The translations under genes and the position numbers were made by a program. Of a DNA stretch of 64,000 nt, positions 1 to 10,226 are shown one piece after another. The notes under the pieces are model-generated. The model saw nothing but the letters and a program-made list of their open reading frames with translations. It did no database searches and was not told the DNA's origin. Source of the stretch: Apostichopus japonicus (taxonomy: Eukaryota > Echinodermata > Holothuroidea > Aspidochirotida > Stichopodidae); the NCBI RefSeq assembly GCF_037975245.1, contig NC_092577.1:17498013-17562012 (forward strand), read 5' to 3'. Every line of letters starts with the position of its first letter. The first letter of the stretch is position 1.

Positions 1-60
1 GTAGAGCGCAGTCAGTACTTGGATGGGTGACCGCCTGGGAATACTGGGTGCCGTAGGCTT
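1..60 (+). rRNA. 5S rRNA gene, 3' half, cut by window edge
   Basis: Bases 61-120 of the 5S gene, with A70 and T114. The 5' half lies outside the window. A 282-base spacer follows. Confidence 0.9.
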
Positions 61-342
61 TTATTTTCATAATTGATAACACTATGTTGCCACGACGATG
101 AGAAATTGAAATGGCCTTCATTGTCTTTCCACAAGGAAAGTGTCTTGCCACGAGGAAAGCGATTTGAAAATCGAATATATTAATAAATACCTCGTTTGTT
201 TTTATATATTAGAATTTTCTAGATATATATGTAAAATATAGATTAACATAATATATATTAAATCCATTCATGTATAATATATATATTAAATCCACTGATC
301 ATAACCTACCAGACAAGTAGCCTACATTTCACCTCTTGGAAT

Positions 343-462
343 GTCTACGGCCATATCACGTTGACTATACCGGTTCTCGTCCGATCACCGAAGTCAAGCA
401 ACGTAGAGCGCAGTCAGTACTTGGATGGGTGACCGCCTGGGAATACTGGGTGCCGCAGGCTT
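343..462 (+). rRNA. 5S rRNA gene, helix I variant
   Basis: This is the first full copy, 120 bases from GTCTACGG to GGCTT, followed by the T-run that ends RNA polymerase III transcription. The internal promoter lies at about 50-64 (box A), 67-72 (intermediate element) and 80-97 (box C) by Xenopus numbering, and box C is intact. Haplotype T12 T19 A50 A70 C114; C114 leaves an A5-C114 mismatch in helix I. A 282-base spacer follows. Confidence 0.95.
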
Positions 463-744
463 TTATTTTCATAATTGATAACACTATGTTGCCACGACGA
501 TGAGAAATTGAAATGGCCTTCATTGTCTTTCCACAAGGAAAGTGTCTTGCCACGAGGAAAGCGATTTGAAAATCGAATATATTAATAAATAACTCGTTTG
601 TTTTTATATATTCGAATTTTCTACATATAGATGTAAAATATAGATTAACATAATATATATTAAATCCATTCATGTATAATATATATATTAAATCCACTAA
701 TCATAACCTACCAGACAACTAGCCTACATTTCGCCTCTTGGAAT
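463..744 (+). repeat. long 5S spacer (representative)
   Basis: This 282-base AT-rich spacer gives the 402-base unit. It carries two small hairpins: CTTTCC-ACAA-GGAAAG and CGATTT-GA-AAATCG. An AT run with two TATTAAATCCA copies follows. The last 26 bases before the gene (CCTACATT..CCTCTTG..AT) are shared with the short spacer. No snRNA, spliced-leader or protein gene is visible. All 280-282-base spacers in the window are of this type. Confidence 0.9.
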
Positions 745-864
745 GTCTACGGCCACATCACGATGACTATACCGGTTCTCGTCCGATCACCGAAGTCAAG
801 CAACGTAGAGCGCAGTCAGTACTTGGATGGGTGACCGCCTGGGAATACTGGGTGCCGTAGGCTT
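745..864 (+). rRNA. 5S rRNA gene, helix II variant
   Basis: Haplotype C12 A19 A50 A70 T114; A19 faces A59, an A-A mismatch in helix II. A 282-base spacer follows. Confidence 0.95.
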
Positions 865-1146
865 TTATTTTCATAATTGATAACACTATGTTGCCACGAC
901 GATGAGAAATTGAAATGGCCTTCATTGTCTTTCCACAAGGAAAGTGTCTTGCCACGAGGAAAGCGATTTGAAAATCGAATATATTAATAAATACCTCGTT
1001 TGTTTTTATATATTAGAATTTTCTAGATATATATGTAAAATATAGATTAACATAATATATATTAAATCCATTCATGTATAATATATATATTAAATCCACT
1101 GATCATAACCTACCAGACAAGTAGCCTACATTTCACCTCTTGGAAT

Positions 1147-1266
1147 GTCTACGGCCATATCACGTTGACTATACCGGTTCTCGTCCGATCACCGAAGTCA
1201 AGCAACGTAGAGCGCAGTCAGTACTTGGATGGGTGACCGCCTGGGAATACTGGGTGCCGCAGGCTT
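1147..1266 (+). rRNA. 5S rRNA gene, helix I variant
   Basis: Haplotype T12 T19 A50 A70 C114. A 282-base spacer follows. Confidence 0.95.
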
Positions 1267-1548
1267 TTATTTTCATAATTGATAACACTATGTTGCCACG
1301 ACGATGACAAATTGAAATGGCCTTCATTGTCTTTCCACAAGGAAAGTGTCTTGCCACGAGGAAAGCGATTTGAAAATCGAATATATTAATAAATAACTCG
1401 TTTGTTTTTATATATTCGAATTTTCTACATATAGATGTAAAATATAGATTAACATAATATATATTAAATCCATTCATGTATAATATATATATTAAATCCA
1501 CTAATCATAACCTACCAGACAACTAGCCTACATTTCGCCTCTTGGAAT

Positions 1549-1668
1549 GTCTACGGCCACATCACGATGACTATACCGGTTCTCGTCCGATCACCGAAGT
1601 CAAGCAACGTAGAGCGCAGTCAGTACTTGGATGGGTGACCGCCTGGGAATACTGGGTGCCGTAGGCTT
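1549..1668 (+). rRNA. 5S rRNA gene, helix II variant
   Basis: Haplotype C12 A19 A50 A70 T114. A 282-base spacer follows. Confidence 0.95.
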
Positions 1669-1950
1669 TTATTTTCATAATTGATAACACTATGTTGCCA
1701 CGACGATGAGAAATTGAAATGGCCTTCATTGTCTTTCCACAAGGAAAGTGTCTTGCCACGAGGAAAGCGATTTGAAAATCGAATATATTAATAAATAACT
1801 CGTTTGTTTTTATATATTCGAATTTTCTACATATAGATGTAAAATATAGATTAACATAATATATATTAAATCCATTCATGTATAATATATATATTAAATC
1901 CACTAATCATAACCTACCAGACAACTAGCCTACATTTCGCCTCTTGGAAT

Positions 1951-2070
1951 GTCTACGGCCACATCACGATGACTATACCGGTTCTCGTCCGATCACCGAA
2001 GTCAAGCAACGTAGAGCGCAGTCAGTACTTGGATGGGTGACCGCCTGGGAATACTGGGTGCCGTAGGCTT
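1951..2070 (+). rRNA. 5S rRNA gene, helix II variant
   Basis: Haplotype C12 A19 A50 A70 T114. A 282-base spacer follows. Confidence 0.95.
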
Positions 2071-2352
2071 TTATTTTCATAATTGATAACACTATGTTGC
2101 CACGACGATGAGAAATTGAAATGGCCTTCATTGTCTTTCCACAAGGAAAGTGTCTTGCCACGAGGAAAGCGATTTGAAAATCGAATATATTAATAAATAC
2201 CTCGTTTGTTTTTATATATTAGAATTTTCTAAATATATATGTAAAATATAGATTAACATAATATATATTAAATCCATTCATGTATAATATATATATTAAA
2301 TCCACTGATCATAACCTACCAGACAAGTAGCCTACATTTCACCTCTTGGAAT

Positions 2353-2472
2353 GTCTACGGCCATATCACGTTGACTATACCGGTTCTCGTCCGATCACCG
2401 AAGTCAAGCAACGTAGAGCGCAGTCAGTACTTGGATGGGTGACCGCCTGGGAATACTGGGTGCCGCAGGCTT
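2353..2472 (+). rRNA. 5S rRNA gene, helix I variant, upstream of LINE copy 1
   Basis: Haplotype T12 T19 C39 A50 A70 C114. Its long spacer is interrupted by LINE copy 1. The equivalent copies before LINE copies 2 and 3 carry A39 instead. Confidence 0.95.
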
Positions 2473-2687
2473 TTATTTTCATAATTGATAACACTATGTT
2501 GCCACGACGATGAGAAATTGAAATGGCCTTCATTGTCTTTCCACAAGGAAAGTGTCTTGCCACGAGGAAAGCGATTTGAAAATCGAATATATTAATAAAT
2601 AACTCGTTTGTTTTTATATATTAGAATTTTCTACATATAGATGTAAAATATAGATTAACATAATATATATTAAATCCATTCATGTAT

Positions 2688-2694
2688 AATATAT
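2688..2694. repeat. target site duplication, LINE copy 1, left
   Basis: AATATAT, repeated at 7289-7295 after the AAAT tail. The uninterrupted spacer has it once. The exact length is uncertain because both the spacer and the tail are AT-rich. Confidence 0.65.
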
Positions 2695-2963
2695 GTCGTG
2701 GTGTGATACAGTGTGATACAGTGGATACAGTGTGATACAGTCGTGGCGCGGTTGGTTGTGCTCTTTGTTAGCTGTTTTCTTTGTTACTTTTTTCGAACTT
2801 ACTTGTTCCACGTTTTCTTCAACCTGCAACATCCAAGTTCTTGGATGCTAGCGGGTTTTTATTACTGTGTTTCATTTTGGACCGTTAAACTGTAGGAGTT
2901 TTGTAGGTAATTTTTGAAGTCGCCAAGGCGACGAAGGCCGCCAAGGCGTGTGCTAGTGCGAAC
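2695..2963 (+). promoter_or_regulatory. LINE copy 1 5' UTR with tandem GTGATACA repeats
   Basis: Bases 2701-2741 hold four near-copies of a 10-base unit (TGTGATACAG), one of them shortened. A GC-richer stretch with a repeated GCCAAGGCG motif lies at about 2920-2950, just before ORF1. An internal promoter is expected here for a full-length LINE, but no motif proves it. Confidence 0.5.
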
Positions 2964-4205
2964 ATGGGTTCCGCGAAACCATCAATACAACGTTTGAAAA
3001 CTAACAGTGTTAGGGTATTTGACAATGGACATAGCTATGGAGACATACTGAAATCGATATCTGAGGATCTTGGGAATAATAGAATTGTGGGATGTGTTAA
3101 GACGTCAGGGCACTGGATTGTGACATTGAAGAATGAATCTGATGCGGAACTTATCCAGGAAACCGGCCTTAATATTAAAGGCGACCATTGTAATGTTACC
3201 GGAGTGGAAAAATTTATACTAACGGTGAGTCTTTTTGGGGTACCCTGTTACATTTCTGACGAAGAACTTTCGGCTAAGCTAGAGGAATACGGATGCTCAA
3301 TTAAATCCAAATGGACGCGAAAATACTATTCCGACTATCCAGACGTGGAAAACGGTATTCGATTCGTAAGAGTACAGTTGCCAAATAATGCCAAAAGCCT
3401 GCCCTACGCAATTACGATTGCTGGTGTACATCTAAGACTTAAACACAACAGCCAATCTAAAGTCTGTAACAACTGCTTGAGCGACACCCATGTCATGAAA
3501 GAATGTCCCCAGTACGTATGTAGAGAATGTAATAACCAGGGCCACACGGAGAGCCGTTGCCCTAGGATAAAGTGCTTTAGATGCCAAAACTTTGGTCATA
3601 AAAGTTTCCTATGCACGGAGCAACCACCTGAGGAAGATAACGATGTCGAACCAGAGAAGCCTTCAGACAATGGTGAGATGGACACAGAAACTGAACCTTC
3701 TAACGTCACTGAGAGCGCCAACAAGGAAACAGTTCCCGGGGGCCCACCAGCTCAACCCACAGTGCAACCTCCTGACACGGTAGATCAAGCCAACCGGAAC
3801 AAGGACCAAATTGAGGAGACTCTGCCTACCAACACCCAGCCACAGCAGAAACAACCGAAATCTCCCAAGAAAGCGAAGGCTACGACCACAGCGACCAAGA
3901 AAAATCCCACCGACGAAGCACAGAAATCCCGACTACAAAGAAAACCCGACTACAAACCAGGAAGTAATGGAGACACCACTGAAACTGTAAATGACTCTAT
4001 GGCACACCTTAAAAGGCAGATGTCTTTGGATGAGGACAACTTCATTTTTGTAAGACACAAGAAGAAAATACCAACACCAAACCTTAGCAAGGCAAGAACC
4101 GTAACAAGCAAAAACAATCAAACCTCACTTCTATATCGTCATCGTCATCATACTCTTTCTTGTTTTAATGGATCCAACAAAAAACAAAATAGAAACAAGG
4201 GATAA
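2964..4205 (+). CDS. LINE ORF1, gag-like zinc-knuckle RNA-binding protein (copy 1)
   Basis: A protein of 413 residues, identical in all three LINE copies. Residues about 30-160 have the alternating pattern of RRM-like folds seen in ORF1 proteins of CR1/Jockey-type LINEs. Three CX2CX4HX4C zinc knuckles follow at Cys168-Cys181, Cys186-Cys199 and Cys204-Cys217. The C-terminal half is charged and rich in Pro, Thr and Lys, and looks disordered. The expected role is to bind the element RNA and chaperone it to the target. The start follows the GC-rich leader. The last 38 bases overlap ORF2 in another frame. This copy is intact although ORF2 beside it is broken. Confidence 0.95.
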   Translation: MGSAKPSIQRLKTNSVRVFDNGHSYGDILKSISEDLGNNRIVGCVKTSGHWIVTLKNESDAELIQETGLNIKGDHCNVTGVEKFILTVSLFGVPCYISDEELSAKLEEYGCSIKSKWTRKYYSDYPDVENGIRFVRVQLPNNAKSLPYAITIAGVHLRLKHNSQSKVCNNCLSDTHVMKECPQYVCRECNNQGHTESRCPRIKCFRCQNFGHKSFLCTEQPPEEDNDVEPEKPSDNGEMDTETEPSNVTESANKETVPGGPPAQPTVQPPDTVDQANRNKDQIEETLPTNTQPQQKQPKSPKKAKATTTATKKNPTDEAQKSRLQRKPDYKPGSNGDTTETVNDSMAHLKRQMSLDEDNFIFVRHKKKIPTPNLSKARTVTSKNNQTSLLYRHRHHTLSCFNGSNKKQNRNKG

Positions 4206-7107
4206 TATTTCCTGTGAGTATTATAACATCGATAAGTATAATAATTTACCCCCTAGTAATGGTCTTACCATTTTCAATATGAACAGTAGGAGTCTTAACA
4301 AAAATTTTGATAATATTACCACTTTCATCTCATTACTTAATAACGAATTCTCGATCATGGGCTTTACGGAAACTTGGTTGAATGACAATAATAATACATC
4401 CATCATCAATATTAATAATTATCGACTTGTAGAAAAACACCGCCATAAAAGAAGGGGAGGTGGGGTTTGTTTATACATTAAAAAGAACTATAATTACAAA
4501 TGCAGAGACGATCTCTCTGTATTTAATGACTCAATTGAGTCTCTTTTCATAGAGATCACACCCCAAAATGGCAGTAAGCATTACGTTATTGGTATTATTT
4601 ATAGACCACCGACGGGTTCTTATGACGACTTTTATTTTCATGTGCAAAACATTTATGGCAAATTAACAGAATCACGTAGTAATTCTTATATCATGGGTGA
4701 TTTCAACATTAACTTACTTGACGACCACTTATCTACAGATTTCCTCAACTTAGCTTTCTCGAATAATTTTTATCCAGCAATAACAAATCCTACCCGTGTT
4801 GCAAGTACATCGTCTACTTTAATTGATAACATATTTACTAATGATAATTCTGCAATTAACTCAGGCATATTTGTAACCGATATTACCGACCACTTTCCCA
4901 TCTTCCTTGACAATAATTCAAGACTTAGAATCTATAATAGAGATAGTAAACGTATTCGTAATTACAATATAAATAATATCAGTAATTTTATTTCCCAATT
5001 AGAATGTAAGCAATGGGATGATGTTCTTAATGAAAAGGATGCTAATGTATCCTATAATGTATTTTTTCATCATTTTAGTGATATGTACAATGACTGTTTT
5101 CCAGTGCAGGTTATTAATGTAAGGAAGAAACGTAAAAAGAGACATCCTTGGATTACTAGTGGTATATTAAAATCAATAAAAAAGAAAAATCAATTGTATA
5201 GACGCCAATTAAAGGATCCAACATCGAATAACAAGAAGGTATACCTTATTTATCGAAATAAATTAACAAATATTATCAGAACATCAAAGAAACTATACTT
5301 TCACAGTAAATTTATCGAGAGCAATAATAACATTAATGGTACCTGGAAAACAGTCAATGAACTCTTACATAAAAATGCCAGTCAATCGTCATATCCTACG
5401 GCCTTTCACCATAACCAAAACGTTGTCACAGACAACCAGGAAATTGCTAATGGTTTTAACAATTACTTTGTAAATGTAGGCCCTTCACTGGCCAGCAAGA
5501 TTAAACCCCTTGAAAAAGCTGAGATTTTTTTGCATAAAAGCAGAAATCCCAACCCAAACTCTGTGTTCATATTCCCCGTGACAGAAGAAGAATTACTGAA
5601 AACGATCAACACTGCAATTAAACCCAAAAAGGCTGCAGGATATGACGATTTCAGTCCTGATATTATCAAACAGGCCGCTAAGTATATTGTCACACCACTT
5701 GCCCATATTTGTAACCTATCATTTAATACAGGTGTCTTTCCAGACAAGTTAAAAATTGCTAAAGTCTTACCAATTTACAAAAATGGCCAGAACAATGCAT
5801 ATGAAAATTACCGGCCAATATCGTTACTCTCTTGTTTTGCGAAACTTATAGAAAGACTATTGTTTAATCGTATTTGTAGATTCTTGGACAAACACAACAT
5901 TCTTAATAAACAACAGTACGGATTTCGATACAATCACTCCACTGAGCTCGCCCTGGCAGATGCAATTGATAATCTCTACAGTAAACTTGATCAACGTAAG
6001 ACTTGCATTGGTGTATTCCTAGACTTAAGTAAAGCGTTTGATACCATTAATCATTCTATTTTACTGAATAAGATGCACTTTAATGGTATAAGAGGTACTA
6101 CTCTGAATTGGTTCGACAGCTACCTATCTCACCGTCACCAATTTACTGCGTATAAGTCACATAACTCTGATCTTGCCCAAGTCCCTTGTGGTGTACCACA
6201 GGGATCTATCCTGGGACCTCTGTGATTCATTATTTATGTAAACGACATATGTCAAGTGTCCAATATTGCAAAAGTTACTTTGTTTGCTGATGACACCACT
6301 ATTTTTTTTGACTCTGACAACATTAGCATCCTACCTATTACTGTATCTAATGAACTAGAAAAGTTTAGTAACTGGTTTCGGTCAAACAAGCTTTCTATCA
6401 ATGTCAACAAGACACACTACATTGTTTTTAATTCATCCAACAACCCTCCTCAAGTTCACAACATTAATATGAATGGTACACCAATTAACAATGTTGACTA
6501 CATAAAATTTTTAGGTGTATATATTGATTCAAAACTAAGTTGGCAACAACATATTTCAGCAATCTGTTCTAAGGTCGCAAGGAACATTGGTATACTCGCT
6601 ATAATAAAACATTTCCTACCGACACACATTCTAAGAATGATTTATAATACGCTCATTCTACCTCATCTGTCCTACTGTTCTATTATTTGGTCTGGTGCTA
6701 ACATAACTTGTCTTGACCGTCTCAATAAACTACAAAAAGGCGCAATACGTAACATAACACATGCTGCATTTCGTCAGCATACTAGTCCATTGTTTAAAGG
6801 TCAAAACCTGCTGAAATTAAATGATATTATAAGGCTACAACTTGCTGTATTTACGTATAAAGCATGGCATGGGCTACTTCCGGGTTCCTTTCATAATTTC
6901 TATACAATTAATGTAGAATTATACAATTATAATACCCGAAATAGACAAAATGCTCATTGCAACTTCTATCATACGAAATTAGGTACACGCAGCTTTCGCA
7001 ACCGTGCAACTAAGTTATGGAACTCATTAAGCAATACCGTTAAATCTAAGGCTACAAAGAATTCATTTAAGAAATGTTTAAAAAAAGAATTGATATCATC
7101 ATATTAA
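4168..7107 (+). pseudogene. LINE ORF2 (endonuclease-reverse transcriptase), stop codon at 6223
   Basis: Same frame as the 979-residue ORF2 of copies 2 and 3, but codon 686 is TGA (6223-6225) where they have TTA. The break falls directly after the reverse transcriptase segment VPQGSILGPL and before FADD, so the product would lack the catalytic Asp pair. The frame is open again to 7107, with no other damage. The endonuclease half and RT motifs up to 685 remain readable. The single change and otherwise near-identity to the intact copies show that the break is recent. Confidence 0.92.
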
Positions 7108-7197
7108 ATTATGTAAATGAGTTATTTACTTCAGCAGTTTCTGTTCATTATGTAACAAACATTCAATTTGTATTTATTCATTTTTTTTTTTTCTTTA

Positions 7198-7245
7198 GGG
7201 AGTCTTCCACTTTGTTAAGCTTTTAAGCTTTATGGAAGACTTCCC
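7198..7245 (+). other. 3' UTR hairpin of LINE copy 1
   Basis: GGGA plus GTCTTCCA (7198-7209) pairs with TGGAAGAC and TCCC (7233-7245), with one bulged T at 7241. The loop holds the palindrome AAGCTTTTAAGCTT. L2-type LINEs use a conserved 3' hairpin as the reverse transcriptase recognition site, and this is a good candidate for one. Confidence 0.75.
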
Positions 7246-7270
7246 TCCGCTTTGTACTTCTGTGGAAAAA

Positions 7271-7290
7271 CAAATAAATAAATAAATAAA
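7271..7290 (+). repeat. (AAAT)n tail of LINE copy 1
   Basis: A short AAAT microsatellite ends the element in place of poly(A). It runs into the AT-rich spacer, so the last two bases may belong to the target duplication. Confidence 0.85.
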
Positions 7291-7355
7291 TATATATATT
7301 AAATCCACTAATCATAACCTACCAGACAACTAGCCTACATTTCGCCTCTTGGAAT

Positions 7356-7475
7356 GTCTACGGCCACATCACGATGACTATACCGGTTCTCGTCCGATCA
7401 CCGAAGTCAAGCAACGTAGAGCGCAGTCAGTACTTGGATGGGTGACCGCCTGGGAATACTGGGTGCCGTAGGCTT
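7356..7475 (+). rRNA. 5S rRNA gene, helix II variant, downstream of LINE copy 1
   Basis: Haplotype C12 A19 A50 A70 T114. The 280-base spacer after it has private variants (TTGCCACAAGG; ATATATGTCAAATA; ATAATTTATAT) shared only with 23288-23567 and 61040-61319. Confidence 0.95.
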
Positions 7476-7755
7476 TTATTTTCATAATTGATAACACTAT
7501 GTTGCCACGACGATGAGAAATTGAAATGGCCTTCATTGTCTTTCCACAAGGAAAGTGTCTTGCCACAAGGAAAGCGATTTGAAAATCGAATATATTAATA
7601 AATACCTCGTTTGTTTTTATATATTAGAATTTTCTAGATATATGTCAAATATAGATTAACATAATATATATTAAATCCATTCATGTATAATTTATATATT
7701 AAATCCACTGATCATAACCTACCAGACAAGTAGCCTACATTTCACCTCTTGGAAT

Positions 7756-7877
7756 GTCTACGGCCATATCACGTTGACTATACCGGTTCTCGTCCGATCA
7801 CCGAAGTCAAGCAACGTAGAGCGCAGTCAGTACTTGGATGGGTGACCGCCTGGGGGAATACTGGGTGCCGCAGGCTT
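7756..7877 (+). rRNA. 5S rRNA gene, GG insertion
   Basis: 122 bases: extra GG at 97-99, at the end of box C. Haplotype T12 T19 A50 A70 C114. A 75-base spacer follows. Confidence 0.93.
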
Positions 7878-7952
7878 TTATTTTCATAATTGATAACACT
7901 ATGTTGCCACGACGATGAGAAATTGAAATGGCCTACATTGACCTCTTGTTAT

Positions 7953-8072
7953 GTCTACGGCCACATCACGTTGACTATACCGGTTCTCGTCCGATCACCG
8001 AAGTCAAGCAACGTAGAGCGCAGTCAGTACTTGGATGGGTGACCGCCTGGGAATACTGGGTGCCGTAGGCTT
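7953..8072 (+). rRNA. 5S rRNA gene, structure-intact
   Basis: Haplotype C12 T19 A50 A70 T114; helices I and II pair fully. A 67-base spacer follows. Confidence 0.96.
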
Positions 8073-8139
8073 TTATTTTCATAATTGATAACACGACGAT
8101 GATGAGAAATTGAAATGGCCTACATTGACCTCTTGTTAT
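8073..8139 (+). repeat. short 5S spacer (representative)
   Basis: A 67-base spacer giving a 187-base unit. It begins like the long spacer and jumps at GGCCTACATT to that spacer's last 20-odd bases. The 75-76-base versions keep the extra TATGTTGCCACGA near the start; several of the 76-base sites also have CCGGTTTTT in place of CCTCTTGTT upstream of the gene. Nothing else is visible in it. Confidence 0.9.
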
Positions 8140-8259
8140 GTCTACGGCCACATCACGTTGACTATACCGGTTCTCGTCCGATCACCGAAGTCAAGCAACG
8201 TAGAGCGCAGTCAGTACTTGGATGGGTGACCGCCTGGGAATACTGGGTGCCGTAGGCTT
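8140..8259 (+). rRNA. 5S rRNA gene, structure-intact
   Basis: Haplotype C12 T19 A50 A70 T114. A 76-base spacer follows. Confidence 0.96.
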
Positions 8260-8335
8260 TTATTTTTTATAATTGATAACACTATGTTGCCACGACGATG
8301 AGAAATTGAAATGGCCTACATTGACCGGTTTTTAT

Positions 8336-8455
8336 GTCTACGGCCACATCACGTTGACTATACCGGTTCTCGTCCGATCACCGAAGTCAAGCAACGTAGA
8401 GCGCAGTCAGTACTTGGATGGGTGACCGCCTGGGAATACTGGGTGCCGTAGGCTT
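8336..8455 (+). rRNA. 5S rRNA gene, structure-intact
   Basis: Haplotype C12 T19 A50 A70 T114; the upstream spacer has the CCGGTTTTT variant. A 67-base spacer follows. Confidence 0.96.
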
Positions 8456-8522
8456 TTATTTTCATAATTGATAACACGACGATGATGAGAAATTGAAATG
8501 GCCTACATTGACCGGTTTTTAT

Positions 8523-8644
8523 GTCTACGGCCACATCACGTTGACTATACCGGTTCTCGTCCGATCACCGAAGTCAAGCAACGTAGAGCGCAGTCAGTAC
8601 TTGGATGGGTGACCGCCTGGGGGAATACTGGGTGCCGCAGGCTT
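8523..8644 (+). rRNA. 5S rRNA gene, GG insertion
   Basis: 122 bases; C12 T19 A50 A70 C114 plus GG. A 282-base spacer follows. Confidence 0.93.
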
Positions 8645-8926
8645 TTATTTTCATAATTGATAACACTATGTTGCCACGACGATGAGAAATTGAAATGGCC
8701 TTCATTGTCTTTCCACAAGGAAAGTGTCTTGCCACGAGGAAAGCGATTTGAAAATCGAATATATTAATAAATAACTCGTTTGTTTTTATATATTAGAATT
8801 GTCTACATATATATGTAAAATACAGATTAACATAATATATATTAAATCCATTCATGTATAATATATATATTAAATCCACTAATCATAACCTACCAGACAA
8901 CTAGCCTACATTTCGCCTCTTGGAAT

Positions 8927-9046
8927 GTCTACGGCCACATCACGATGACTATACCGGTTCTCGTCCGATCACCGAAGTCAAGCAACGTAGAGCGCAGTCA
9001 GTACTTGGATGGGTGACCGCCTGGGAATACTGGGTGCCGTAGGCTT
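8927..9046 (+). rRNA. 5S rRNA gene, helix II variant
   Basis: C12 A19 A50 A70 T114. A 67-base spacer follows. Confidence 0.95.
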
Positions 9047-9113
9047 TTATTTTCATAATTGATAACACGACGATGATGAGAAATTGAAATGGTCTACATT
9101 GACCTCTTGTTAT

Positions 9114-9233
9114 GTCTACGGCCACATCACGTTGACTATACCGGTTCTCGTCCGATCACCGATGTCAAGCAACGTAGAGCGCAGTCAGTACTTGGATGGG
9201 TGACCGCCTGGGAATACTGGGTGCCGTAGGCTT
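9114..9233 (+). rRNA. 5S rRNA gene, box A edge variant
   Basis: C12 T19 T50 A70 T114; A50T lies at the start of box A. A 67-base spacer follows. Confidence 0.94.
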
Positions 9234-9300
9234 TTATTTTCATAATTGATAACACGACGATGATGAGAAATTGAAATGGCCTACATTGACCTCTTGTTAT

Positions 9301-9422
9301 GTCTACGGCCACATCACGTTGACTATACCGGTTCTCGTCCGATCACCGAAGTCAAGCAACGTAGAGCGCAGTCAGTACTTGGATGGGTGACCGCCTGGGG
9401 GAATACTGGGTGCCGCAGGCTT
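9301..9422 (+). rRNA. 5S rRNA gene, GG insertion
   Basis: 122 bases; C12 T19 A50 A70 C114 plus GG. A 282-base spacer follows. Confidence 0.93.
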
Positions 9423-9704
9423 TTATTTTCATAATTGATAACACTATGTTGCCACGACGATGAGAAATTGAAATGGCCTTCATTGTCTTTCCACAAGGAA
9501 AGTGTCTTGCCACGAGGAAAGCGATTTGAAAATCGAATATATTAATAAATAACTCGTTTGTTTTTATATATTAGAATTTTCTACATATAGATGTAAAATA
9601 TAGATTAACATAATATATATTAAATCCATTCATGTATAATATATATATTAAATCCACTAATCATAACCTACCAGACAACTAGCCTACATTTCGCCTCTTG
9701 GAAT

Positions 9705-9824
9705 GTCTACGGCCACATCACGATGACTATACCGGTTCTCGTCCGATCACCGAAGTCAAGCAACGTAGAGCGCAGTCAGTACTTGGATGGGTGACCGCCT
9801 GGGAATACTGGGTGCCGTAGGCTT
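9705..9824 (+). rRNA. 5S rRNA gene, helix II variant
   Basis: C12 A19 A50 A70 T114. First unit of the higher-order repeat that recurs at 14437. A 282-base spacer follows. Confidence 0.95.
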
Positions 9825-10106
9825 TTATTTTCATAATTGATAACACTATGTTGCCACGACGATGAGAAATTGAAATGGCCTTCATTGTCTTTCCACAAGG
9901 AAAGTGTCTTGCCACGAGGAAAGCGATTTGAAAATCGAATATATTAATAAATACCTCGTTTGTTTTTATATATTAGAATTTTCTAGATATATATGTAAAA
10001 TATAGATTAACATAATATATATTAAATCCATTCATGTATAATATATATATTAAATCCACTGATCATAACCTACCAGACAAGTAGCCTACATTTCACCTCT
10101 TGGAAT

Positions 10107-10226
10107 GTCTACGGCCATATCACGTTGACTATACCGGTTCTCGTCCGATCACCGAAGTCAAGCAACGTAGAGCGCAGTCAGTACTTGGATGGGTGACCGC
10201 CTGGGAATACTGGGTGCCGCAGGCTT
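10107..10226 (+). rRNA. 5S rRNA gene, helix I variant
   Basis: T12 T19 A50 A70 C114. A 282-base spacer follows. Confidence 0.95.

Larger units (their letters stand above)
2695..7288 (+). mobile_element. non-LTR retrotransposon (LINE), copy 1, ORF2 broken
   Basis: A 4594-base element in the long 5S spacer. In order it has a 5' UTR with short tandem repeats, ORF1 (gag-like, three zinc knuckles), an overlapping ORF2 (endonuclease plus reverse transcriptase), a 3' hairpin and an (AAAT)n tail. ORF2 has no RNase H domain; that, with the hairpin and simple-repeat tail, fits the CR1/L2 group (an inference that needs a tree). It differs from copies 2 and 3 by only a few bases, one of which makes a stop codon in ORF2. 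It is full length, with no 5' truncation. Confidence 0.95.

Noticed and set aside
365-697. Repeated minus-strand open frames of 62, 101 or 110 codons, and plus-strand frames of 61 codons, over the 5S units
   Set aside because: They run antisense or across 5S genes and the AT spacer, recur only because the DNA repeats, and shift frame with the GG insertion. No protein motif.
463-744. Spliced-leader RNA, U1/U6 snRNA or other small RNA gene in the long spacer, as found in some invertebrate 5S arrays
   Set aside because: No splice donor with Sm site, no U6 core and no snRNA motifs. The hairpins do not match a family known to me.
8073-8139. C/D snoRNA suggested by ATGATGA in the short spacer
   Set aside because: No CTGA D box at a suitable distance and no terminal stem. 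The long spacer lacks the full C box.
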